A stretch of DNA of 5,203 bases from Acidimicrobiaceae bacterium (GTDB lineage: Bacteria; Actinomycetota; Acidimicrobiia; Acidimicrobiales; Ilumatobacteraceae): contig PBWL01000016.1 in the NCBI GenBank assembly GCA_002727235.1, positions 1-5,203 of the forward strand, written 5' to 3'. Both the position numbers and the translations under genes were made by a program. Position 1 is the first letter of the stretch. Each line of letters starts with the position of its first letter. Below the pieces are notes generated by a model. That model did not search any database, was not told where the DNA came from, and was given only the letters and a program-made list of their open reading frames with translations. This document shows, piece by piece, positions 1 to 5,203 of the stretch.

Positions 1-510
1 TGCCGGCAGGTACGGCTCGTTTGCGCTTTCCGCCGGTGTCAGTGACACGGCGACGACGGACGGTGTGTAGGACAGCATTTCCCCAAGCAGCGCATCGCCG
101 TCCGGGATCTGCCCGGCAAGGCTGCCGGCTTCGAAGCCGCCAAGCCGTTCGATGGCGTCGGCATTGAAGCGGTCATCCTCGGACATCAGGATATCGACGC
201 CGATCGCCAGCGGCTCCGACAGGCCGATATTCTGCATCAGGACAGCCATATATTGCCGCGGCCAGGGCCATTGGCCAAACCGCGCAAGGCTCGCCTCGTC
301 TATATCGACGAACACCATGGCGCGGGCCAGTTCCTCGTCGCCGGCAAAAGGACGGATGGATGTGAAGATATCGAGGCTGGCATCCCGCGTGCGGCCGTCG
401 ATTTCGCCAAGGTCGGCGATGGTGGCGGCGAGGCAGACAAGGGGCAGGCACAAGGCCAGCAATGTCAGGGCAAGGCGGCGCCTGAGCCTTCGCGCCACCG
501 CGGCGATCAT
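1..510 (-). CDS. CHASE2-domain sensor protein, N-terminal part (3' end outside window)
   Basis: Reading down from the ATG at 510-508, the frame is open for 170 codons to the window edge, so the gene is partial only because of the window. A short basic start (RRLRRR, residues 7-12) precedes a hydrophobic segment at about 13-31, which looks like a signal anchor. The CHASE2 signature follows: VFVDIDEASLARFG at 66-79, the hallmark WPWPR at 81-85, and IGVDILMSEDD at 103-113. CHASE2 is a periplasmic or extracellular sensor domain. Family members usually continue with about three membrane helices and then a cytoplasmic output domain, such as a class III cyclase, histidine kinase, GGDEF domain or Ser/Thr kinase. 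Here the output domain lies beyond base 1, so the enzymatic role is unknown. The start codon overlaps the stop of the platform gene (ATGA) and has no clear Shine-Dalgarno sequence of its own, so translation is probably coupled. CHASE2 assignment is firm; a link to filament control is inferred from position only. Confidence 0.88.
   Translation of the reverse strand, partial: MIAAVARRLRRRLALTLLALCLPLVCLAATIADLGEIDGRTRDASLDIFTSIRPFAGDEELARAMVFVDIDEASLARFGQWPWPRQYMAVLMQNIGLSEPLAIGVDILMSEDDRFNADAIERLGGFEAGSLAGQIPDGDALLGEMLSYTPSVVAVSLTPAESANEPYLPA
507..510 (-). other. ATGA stop/start overlap between platform and CHASE2 genes
   Basis: The minus strand reads ATGA at 510-507: ATG (510-508) starts the CHASE2 frame and TGA (509-507) ends the platform gene. 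No strong Shine-Dalgarno sequence precedes this ATG. This arrangement typically allows terminating ribosomes to reinitiate, tying the amount of sensor to that of platform protein. Confidence 0.85.
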
Positions 511-1736
511 CGGATGGCATCACCGGCCGAGAAGATCGGCAGATACAGCGCGACCACCATGACGCCGATCATCAGGCCGACGAAGACAATCATCAAAGGT
601 TCGATGATGGTGGACAGGCCATCGACGACGGCGGTGAATTCTTCCTCGTAATATTTCGCGATCGAGCTCAGCATTTCGTCCATGTTACCGGTGCGCTCAC
701 CGACGGCCATCAGCTGGGACAATGCGATCGGGAACACCTTTTCGTTGCCGAACAGCGTCGAGAGCGGCGCGCCCGTCGTGATTTTCTGCTTGATCCGCGC
801 GGTGGCATCGAGGAACTGCACATTGGTCGACACAGTCTTGGCGACTTCCAGCGTGTCGATCACGGATACACCGGCGGCCAGAAGATTGGCCATAAGCAGC
901 GACATCCTCGCCACCGTCGCCTTGACGATGATATCGCCGACAAGCGGCAGGCGAAGCGCAATGATGCTTTTCAGCTTGCGATAGCCGCGCACGAACTTGT
1001 GGAGCAGCTTGTTGGTGAGCCAGACAGCGGAAACCGTACCGATGATGCCGAGCACGTTCCGCCCGTTCTGGATCCAGTTGCTGGCATCCACAATGGCCTG
1101 GGTGGGGCCGGGAAGCTCGGCGCCCAGACCCTCGTACATTTCCTGGAATGTCGGCACGACGTTGGTCAGCATGAAATAGGAGATGCTGAGCGTGATCACC
1201 ACCAGCGTGACCGGATAGAACATAGCCGACTTGATGCCGGACTTGATGGCGGCCTGCTTTTCCAGCATCTCGACCAGCCGGTCGAGGAAGGTGTCGAGCT
1301 TGCCCGAGATCTCTCCGGCCTCGACCATGTTCAGATAGACCGAATCAAAATGCCGCTTGTGTTCCTTGAACGAGGCCGACAGGGACGAACCGCTGTTCAG
1401 CTTCTCGATCATCTGGCCTGTCACGCGTTTCATATTTGCGTTCGATGTCTGGCTCGAGACAAGCACCATTGCCTCGACGATCGGCAGACCTGCGCGCATC
1501 ATGGTCGAGATTTTCTTGGTGAAAATCAGGATTTCCTTCGACGGTATCGATCCGAAAGGACCCCAGGTGATTTCGGCGTTCAGGCCGGTTTTCTTCTTCT
1601 GCTTGATTTCGGTCAGGACAACGTCGCGATAGCCGTCGGCGCGAAGTTTCTGCTTGGCAAGGACGATGGTCTCGGCATCGACTTCGCCCTTCTGCTTCTT
1701 GCCCTTCAGCTTTGCCTTGTACTTGAACTTCTTCAT
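507..1736 (-). CDS. gspF: GspF/PilC-type inner-membrane platform protein
   Basis: This is the polytopic platform protein of type II secretion and type IV pilus machines, which the assembly ATPase drives to insert pilin-like subunits into the filament. Counting from the ATG at 1736 (409 residues, close to the usual 400), a small N-terminal domain begins KKFKYKAKLKGKKQKGEVDA, followed by a basic linker near 45-50. Two T2SSF repeats follow. The first (about 71-194) contains STMMRAGLPIVEAM and GEISGKLD, then a helix through YPVTLVVITLSISYFML. The second (about 272-395) contains ARMSLLMANLLAAGVSV and VGERTGNMDEML, and ends with a helix around IIEPLMIVFVGLMIGVMVVA. A middle membrane segment lies near 227-246. 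A GTG at 1739 is also in frame, but an AGGG motif sits 7 nt before the ATG, so the ATG is preferred. The gene follows the ATPase by 9 nt and overlaps the CHASE2 gene. Family assignment is secure; pilus versus secretion clade cannot be settled here, and the symbol is a family label. Confidence 0.95.
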   Translation of the reverse strand: MKKFKYKAKLKGKKQKGEVDAETIVLAKQKLRADGYRDVVLTEIKQKKKTGLNAEITWGPFGSIPSKEILIFTKKISTMMRAGLPIVEAMVLVSSQTSNANMKRVTGQMIEKLNSGSSLSASFKEHKRHFDSVYLNMVEAGEISGKLDTFLDRLVEMLEKQAAIKSGIKSAMFYPVTLVVITLSISYFMLTNVVPTFQEMYEGLGAELPGPTQAIVDASNWIQNGRNVLGIIGTVSAVWLTNKLLHKFVRGYRKLKSIIALRLPLVGDIIVKATVARMSLLMANLLAAGVSVIDTLEVAKTVSTNVQFLDATARIKQKITTGAPLSTLFGNEKVFPIALSQLMAVGERTGNMDEMLSSIAKYYEEEFTAVVDGLSTIIEPLMIVFVGLMIGVMVVALYLPIFSAGDAIR

Positions 1737-1743
1737 CACCGAA

Positions 1744-1747
1744 CCCT
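1744..1747 (-). promoter_or_regulatory. Ribosome binding site of the platform gene, overlapping the ATPase stop codon
   Basis: The minus strand reads TAGGG, with the ATPase stop TAG at 1748-1746 and AGGG at 1747-1744. AGGG lies 7 nt before ATG 1736 but only 4 nt before the alternative GTG 1739, which favours the ATG. The overlap of stop codon and ribosome site suggests coupled translation of ATPase and platform protein. Confidence 0.55.
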
Positions 1748-3446
1748 AGAGCACCAAGATGCGAGTATACTCGGCAACGCTGAAGACGCCATCCTTGATA
1801 AAGTCGCGCGCGATTTCCTGCATCGTCTGGAAGCCGTCCACCTTGGCGGCGGCCAGCAGTTCGGGCGCCAGCGCCTCTTTCAGGATCGCTTCTTCGAGTG
1901 AAGGGGTGATTTTCAAAACCTCGTAGACACCGCGGCGGCCCTTGTAGCCGGAACCGCCACAGGTGTTGCAGCCGACGCCGATCATCGGCTTGATCGAATG
2001 CGCCTCTTCCTCGCTGAAGCCGATCCGCATGAGGGATTCGGGCGTTGATTGTGAATCTTCGGCACGGCAGTCCGGGCAATTCGGGCGGCCGAGACGCTGT
2101 GCCACGATCAGCGACGTGGCGGCCGCGATCATGAAGGGCGGCACGCCCATATTCATCAGGCGGGTGATGGTGGCGATGGCATCGTTCGTATGCAGGGTCG
2201 ACAGCAGCAGGTGGCCGGTGAGGGCGGCCTTGACCGCGATCTCAACCGTTTCCTGATCGCGAATCTCGCCGACGAGGATCACTTCCGGGTCCTGGCGCAG
2301 GAAGGCGCGCAGGATCGAGTTGAAGGTAAAGCCGATCTTCTCGTTGGCCTGTGTCTGGCCGACACCCTCGAGATAATATTCGACCGGATCTTCGGCCGTC
2401 ATGATGTTCAGTTCGGGATCATTGATATGCTGCAGACAGCCATAGAGCGTGGTCGTTTTCCCCGATCCCGTCGGGCCGGTGACAAGCACCATGCCCTGCG
2501 GCGCGGTGATCGCCTCGAGGATGTTGTTGTAGTTCACTTCCGACAGGCCGATCTTGTCCAGCGACAGCGACGGGTCGCCCTTCAGGATCCGCATGACGAT
2601 GCGCTCGCCGTTCTTGCCCGGCAATACATTGAAGCGGAAGTCGATGTCCTCGCCCTGATACTGGATGGTGATGCCGCCGTCCTGGGGCAGGCGCTTTTCC
2701 GAAATATCGCAGTCGGCAAGGATCTTGAAACGGGTCACGACGCCCAGAAAATGCTTCAGCAGATATTCGGAATATTCCTCGCGGACGACGAGACGCCCGT
2801 CGATCCGGAACCGCACGCGGGCGATGTCGCGGAAAGGCTCGATATGGATGTCGCTTGTCCCGGTCTCCAGCGCGGTATGCAGGATGTGGTCGCAGAATTC
2901 CGGCACCAGCTCGTCGTCATCCAGCGCGAAGCGGGAGCGTTTCGCCTTGCCGCCGACGCGGGCCTGCTGCTTCTTTTTCTTTTCCGCGGAATCAAGGACG
3001 GACTTCACCCGCTCGTGTCCACGCAGGTTCTCGAAATTGGTCAGCGTGATCAGCTGGAACTCGATGTTGAAGTTCGAGACTGACTTCAACTGGCTGGCGA
3101 GGGTCGCCGTGGTCGGATCGACGATGCCGATGCGAAGGAAGCGCTGTTCGACGGCAAAGGGAATGGCGTGGTGCTCGTCGATGAAGGATGCCGGGATCAG
3201 GGGCAGGGCGCGGACATCGATTTCCTTGGCCTCGAGCGAGGTGCGCCGCAGGGCATAGGCACGCGACAGCACGGTATGGACGAGGTCTTCCTCGACACCC
3301 TCGGTGCGGATCATCCTCTCCAGGACATCGGAACTCGCACCTGTGCCAGAGCTCCTGGCGTCAGCCAGTTTTTGCTGGTCCAGCCGGTTGGCGGATTGCA
3401 GGACACGAAGAACCTTGTCCGCGACATCGTTGCTGTAGACGGGCAT
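1746..3446 (-). CDS. gspE: GspE/PilB-type filament assembly ATPase
   Basis: This 566-residue cytoplasmic hexameric ATPase of the type II/IV secretion superfamily powers filament assembly. It has an N-terminal regulatory or docking domain (about 1-150), a Lys-rich linker (KKKKQ at 156-160, KAKR at 167-170), then the N2 domain with TSDIHIEP at 197-204. All catalytic boxes are intact: Walker A GPTGSGKTTT at 324-333 (Lys330), the Asp box IMTAEDPVEY at 348-357, Walker B VILVGEIRD at 389-397, and the His box TGHLLLSTLHTND at 410-422. A tetracysteine zinc site is formed by C457/C460 (CPDC) and C493/C496 (CNTC). This site is typical of assembly ATPases (GspE, PilB, MshE) and is absent from PilT-type retraction ATPases, so an assembly role is favoured. 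The ATG at 3446 has GGAA 8 nt upstream and lies 16 nt after the SPOR-like gene. The platform gene follows directly, the normal pairing. GspE, PilB and MshE clades cannot be separated by eye; the symbol is a family label. Confidence 0.96.
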   Translation of the reverse strand: MPVYSNDVADKVLRVLQSANRLDQQKLADARSSGTGASSDVLERMIRTEGVEEDLVHTVLSRAYALRRTSLEAKEIDVRALPLIPASFIDEHHAIPFAVEQRFLRIGIVDPTTATLASQLKSVSNFNIEFQLITLTNFENLRGHERVKSVLDSAEKKKKQQARVGGKAKRSRFALDDDELVPEFCDHILHTALETGTSDIHIEPFRDIARVRFRIDGRLVVREEYSEYLLKHFLGVVTRFKILADCDISEKRLPQDGGITIQYQGEDIDFRFNVLPGKNGERIVMRILKGDPSLSLDKIGLSEVNYNNILEAITAPQGMVLVTGPTGSGKTTTLYGCLQHINDPELNIMTAEDPVEYYLEGVGQTQANEKIGFTFNSILRAFLRQDPEVILVGEIRDQETVEIAVKAALTGHLLLSTLHTNDAIATITRLMNMGVPPFMIAAATSLIVAQRLGRPNCPDCRAEDSQSTPESLMRIGFSEEEAHSIKPMIGVGCNTCGGSGYKGRRGVYEVLKITPSLEEAILKEALAPELLAAAKVDGFQTMQEIARDFIKDGVFSVAEYTRILVL

Positions 3447-3454
3447 CTACGCGG

Positions 3455-3458
3455 TTCC
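3455..3458 (-). promoter_or_regulatory. Ribosome binding site of the assembly ATPase gene
   Basis: GGAA on the minus strand lies 8 nt before the ATG at 3446, within the 16-nt gap after the SPOR-like gene. It is the only purine-rich core in that gap and supports this start. Confidence 0.5.
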
Positions 3459-3462
3459 GCGA

Positions 3463-4422
3463 TCAGGTGTTGCCGGCGTTCGGATCGAGCGCGACCGAAC
3501 CGGCCTGCGCGGCACCTGCGTCCGGCGTCAGGTCGTCGATATCAAAGGCCTTTTCCGGAAGATAGTCGATAGGCAGGGTTTCGATGTCGCCGTTCTCTGA
3601 CACCAGGATCACACCTCTCGGGGTCACCTTGACGAGGGTGGTGTCACTGGCGCCGATGGTATCGCCCTCGCGCAGGGTGATGGTCTGTTTCGCGGCTGTC
3701 TCGAGGTCGAACAGGCTGTTGTCCTTCATCACGCTGCGGACAGCGGTGGCCGAAGCGCGCAGCATAGCGGTCGAGGAAAAGGTGCGGAGCGGTTCCAGAC
3801 CCGGGAATTCAAGCACTGTGTAGCATTCGGTCACCAGGCCCTCGGACAGGGTCAGCAGGGTTTCGCAATAGCGCTCGGCATGCGTCACGTTGTGCAGCGG
3901 ACCCAGATCCATGATCACGCCGTCCTCGCCCTCGTCACGAAGGATGAAGTGCGCGCCGAGAAGGTGTTCCGCGTTGTTCTTCAGGTCGATGGCAAGCTGG
4001 CGTGCCTCGGCCTCGTCGGCGAACAGGCCGAGACGTACATAGGCGAGCTTCGGCTTGTTGCCCGGAATGACATTCTGATTGGTGGCGGCAAATATCTGCG
4101 AGCGGGTTTCCTGCTTGGCGACAGCCACGCCCATGACCCTGTAACGATTTGAAAACAGGGCCTGATCGGTCGATTTGCCGAGCAGGTCCACGCCGGTGGC
4201 GTCTTCAAGGCCGATATTACCGCTTGGTGCCGGCAGTTCGACGCCGCCGGTTGCCTGGTCGGCGATGCGGTCGATGCCGCGGCGGAACGGATCGTCGATG
4301 TCCTGAACCTCGGGCGCAACAAGCGAGTCATTCGGCTCGGGGTCCGAGGCGCCGGCGAATGCCGCGCCGGAACCAAGCAAGCCGGCGATCATCACCGCCA
4401 AGAAACAACGTGAATTCAACAT
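3463..4422 (-). CDS. Exported protein with SPOR-like region and GspC/PilP/MshK-like C-terminus
   Basis: I recognise parts rather than a named family. From the ATG at 4422 the protein is 319 residues. Residues 1-23 form a Sec signal peptide (Arg5, core CFLAVMIAGLLGSGAA, cut after AFA), so it should be periplasmic. An acidic, Pro-rich stretch follows. Residues about 127-206 resemble a SPOR fold, with the two half-repeats AYVRLGLFADEAEARQLA and VIMDLGPLHNVTHAERYCE and two cysteines (C186, C200) that could pair. SPOR domains bind denuded peptidoglycan. Residues about 247-285 (ITLREGDTIG, then VKVTPRGVILVSENGDIETL) have the 'GD.I...V..I....V.L..NG..E.L' pattern of the GspC/PilP/MshK homology region that contacts secretins. 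The tail is low-complexity and Ala/Asp-rich. An in-frame GTG at 4452 would add ten residues before the signal peptide; it lacks a ribosome site and coincides with the predicted transcript start, whereas the ATG has GGTG 7 nt upstream. The ATPase gene follows by 16 nt. Exported protein: confident; SPOR and GspC-like calls: moderate. Confidence 0.72.
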   Translation of the reverse strand: MLNSRCFLAVMIAGLLGSGAAFAGASDPEPNDSLVAPEVQDIDDPFRRGIDRIADQATGGVELPAPSGNIGLEDATGVDLLGKSTDQALFSNRYRVMGVAVAKQETRSQIFAATNQNVIPGNKPKLAYVRLGLFADEAEARQLAIDLKNNAEHLLGAHFILRDEGEDGVIMDLGPLHNVTHAERYCETLLTLSEGLVTECYTVLEFPGLEPLRTFSSTAMLRASATAVRSVMKDNSLFDLETAAKQTITLREGDTIGASDTTLVKVTPRGVILVSENGDIETLPIDYLPEKAFDIDDLTPDAGAAQAGSVALDPNAGNT

Positions 4423-4458
4423 AACACTACACCGCACCAATAGCTGGATCACCGGTGG

Positions 4459-4485
4459 AATCTACACCAGTTAATAATTTGTCAA
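4459..4485 (-). promoter_or_regulatory. Candidate sigma70-type promoter for the SPOR-like/ATPase/platform/CHASE2 unit
   Basis: The minus strand has a perfect -35 hexamer TTGACA at 4485-4480 and a partial -10 TAGATT (4/6 to consensus) at 4464-4459. The 15-nt spacer is shorter than the ideal 17. It lies in the only AT-rich gap of the window, just after the PilO/GspM-like stop codon. The predicted transcript start, near 4452, would leave about a 30-nt leader before the ATG at 4422. It could give the downstream genes transcription independent of the upstream gene. Confidence 0.45.
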
Positions 4486-4490
4486 TAATT
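4469..4490. repeat. Tandem 11-bp direct repeat in the intergenic region
   Basis: Forward-strand units AGTTAATAATT (4469-4479) and TGTCAATAATT (4480-4490) are adjacent and match at 9 of 11 positions. The 11-bp period is about one helical turn, which would place two protein half-sites on the same DNA face. The CtrA-like half-sites and the -35 hexamer fall within it, so repeat and regulatory site are probably the same signal. Confidence 0.6.
4470..4485 (-). promoter_or_regulatory. Candidate CtrA-like binding site overlapping the -35 element
   Basis: The minus strand reads TTGA-CAAATTA-TTAAC, matching the alphaproteobacterial CtrA consensus TTAA-N7-TTAAC at 8 of 9 defined positions with the exact 7-nt spacing. 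It covers the whole -35 hexamer of the candidate promoter. CtrA is a cell-cycle response regulator that controls pilus and flagellar genes in several alphaproteobacteria. Whether this organism has CtrA is not known from the window, and short AT-rich motifs can arise by chance. Confidence 0.4.
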
Positions 4491-4502
4491 GATAAATGCC
4501 TG

Positions 4503-5203
4503 CTACTCCTGCCGGGCAGGGATGGACAGGACCAGTTTGATCATCACGATCGGGTTGCCGGGGGACGCGGTGATTTCCTCCTGCTGCACGACAATGGAGG
4601 CCTGCGAGCGGACCATCTTGTTGCGGACCAGAAGATAGTTCAGGAAATCGGCCTCGAGTTCCATGGTCATGGACTTGCCGACAAGGCCCGCGACACCGAT
4701 GTCAGCATTCGTGATGGTGCGCGATGTCTCGGTCAGGAAGGAGGCGCCGCGGCTCTCGAGGTCTGACACGAACTGGCGCAAGGCCAACGATGCCGCTTCG
4801 CCGTCGCGGAAACCGCCGATCCTGTTCTGGATCGATGTCTCGCGTTCACCCTTGTTTTTCACGGCAACCTGCAGCAAGGGCGCCGCCTGCCGGAGCACGT
4901 CGTTATATTGCTGGACGCGGCCGGCGATTTCCCGGTTTTCCGCCGTCTGCGGCAGCAGAACGAACAGGTTGATCATGATCGGACCGAACATCGTCAGCAG
5001 GACGAGAAGGATCGACAGCGCGACACCCGCTGCCGCATTGCCATTCGCCTCGCGCAGATATTTTGCGCGTGAGAAGCGTGATTTCGCACCCTTCTTCTGA
5101 AGCCGGATACGCTCCTTTTCTTCCTTGCGGGCTCTGGCTGCGGCCTTCTTCTGCTCGCGCGCCAGCGCCTTCTGCTCTTTCTTCGTCAGATTGCTGTTCG
5201 CCG
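4503..5203 (-). CDS. PilO/GspM-like inner-membrane alignment protein (5' end outside window)
   Basis: The frame is open from the right edge to the TAG at 4505-4503, giving 232 visible whole residues (numbered here from the edge). The ATG at 4991 lies inside the membrane segment and no start codon lies between it and the edge, so the true start is beyond 5203. Residues 1-50 form a very Lys/Arg/Glu/Ala-rich, probably helical cytoplasmic arm. One membrane helix spans about 56-84 (core AGVALSILLVLL and GPIMINLFVLL). A periplasmic part follows: a heptad-like helix at about 86-115, then an alpha/beta region (LALRQFVSDLESRGASF, SMTMELEADFLNYLLVRNKM, IVMIKLVLSIPA) resembling the ferredoxin-like fold of PilO and GspM. 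Those proteins form the inner-membrane complex that links platform and secretin. The topology and the adjacent GspC-like, ATPase and platform genes support this, but identity to either family is low by eye and a PilN-type or fused PilNO protein is possible. The long basic arm is unusual. Confidence 0.65.
   Translation of the reverse strand, partial: ANSNLTKKEQKALAREQKKAAARARKEEKERIRLQKKGAKSRFSRAKYLREANGNAAAGVALSILLVLLTMFGPIMINLFVLLPQTAENREIAGRVQQYNDVLRQAAPLLQVAVKNKGERETSIQNRIGGFRDGEAASLALRQFVSDLESRGASFLTETSRTITNADIGVAGLVGKSMTMELEADFLNYLLVRNKMVRSQASIVVQQEEITASPGNPIVMIKLVLSIPARQE

Noticed and set aside
173..523. A minus-strand 116-codon frame starting with ATGATG near the end of the platform gene
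   Set aside because: It is a different frame of the same strand. The overlapping frame starting at 510 encodes an unmistakable CHASE2 domain, whereas this one is Arg/Pro-rich without motifs.
999..1901. A 300-codon forward-strand open frame opposite the platform gene
   Set aside because: It lies antisense to a gene with clear GspF/PilC motifs and runs across the platform/ATPase boundary. Its translation is His/Asp/Leu/Gln-rich with no recognisable domain, as expected from the shadow of a GC-rich gene.
2190..3083. A 297-codon forward-strand open frame opposite the ATPase gene
   Set aside because: It overlaps the catalytic ATPase motifs in antisense, and its composition is typical of a codon-bias shadow with no family resemblance.
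1746..3446. PilT-type retraction ATPase
   Set aside because: The protein has a full N-terminal domain and the CxxC...CxxC zinc site of assembly ATPases, which PilT proteins lack.
3450..3461. Short palindrome cgcgg-tt-ccgcg between the SPOR-like and ATPase genes
   Set aside because: A 2-nt loop is too small for a stable hairpin, there is no T-run, and it overlaps the likely ribosome site; it is probably chance in GC-rich DNA.
4420..4452. GTG at 4452 as the start of the SPOR/GspC-like gene
   Set aside because: It has no ribosome site, falls at the predicted transcript start, and would place ten extra residues before a well-formed signal peptide; the ATG at 4422 fits better.
4508..4520. GC-rich inverted repeat cctgc-cgg-gcagg near the end of the PilO/GspM-like gene, as a possible terminator
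   Set aside because: The stem is only 5 bp, lies inside the coding sequence, and is not followed by a U-run on the minus-strand transcript.

Overview
The window holds part of one minus-strand gene cluster for a type IV filament machine, meaning a type IV pilus, MSHA-like pilus or type II secretion system. In transcription order (right to left) it contains: a PilO/GspM-like inner-membrane protein, cut by the right edge; an exported protein with a SPOR-like region and a GspC/PilP/MshK-like C-terminus; a GspE/PilB-type assembly ATPase; a GspF/PilC-type platform protein; and the N-terminal part of a CHASE2-domain sensor, cut by the left edge. Every long forward-strand open frame lies antisense to one of these genes and is treated as a shadow.

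Layout: 5203-4503 is the PilO/GspM-like protein. 4502-4423 is the only AT-rich intergenic stretch. It carries a candidate sigma70-type promoter whose -35 element lies inside a tandem 11-bp repeat that reads as a CtrA-like site (TTGA-N7-TTAAC). 4422-3463 is the SPOR/GspC-like protein, 3446-1746 the ATPase, 1736-507 the platform protein and 510-1 the CHASE2 protein. From the promoter leftward the spacings are 16 nt, 9 nt and a 4-base ATGA overlap, so these four genes look like one translationally coupled transcription unit.

How they would work together (family knowledge plus inference): the ATPase hydrolyses ATP in the cytoplasm and drives the platform protein, which adds pilin or pseudopilin subunits from the inner membrane to a growing filament. 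The PilO/GspM-like protein and the SPOR/GspC-like protein would form the periplasmic alignment complex linking the platform to an outer-membrane secretin. No secretin, pilin, prepilin peptidase, PilM or PilN gene is visible; they may lie outside the window. The CHASE2 protein would sense a periplasmic signal, but its output domain is not in view.

Organism: a GC-rich Gram-negative bacterium. The CtrA-like site and general gene style suggest an alphaproteobacterium, but this is inference and no phylogenetic marker is present. No RNA genes, mobile elements, CRISPR arrays or convincing terminators were seen, and no gene-free stretch exceeds about 80 bases.
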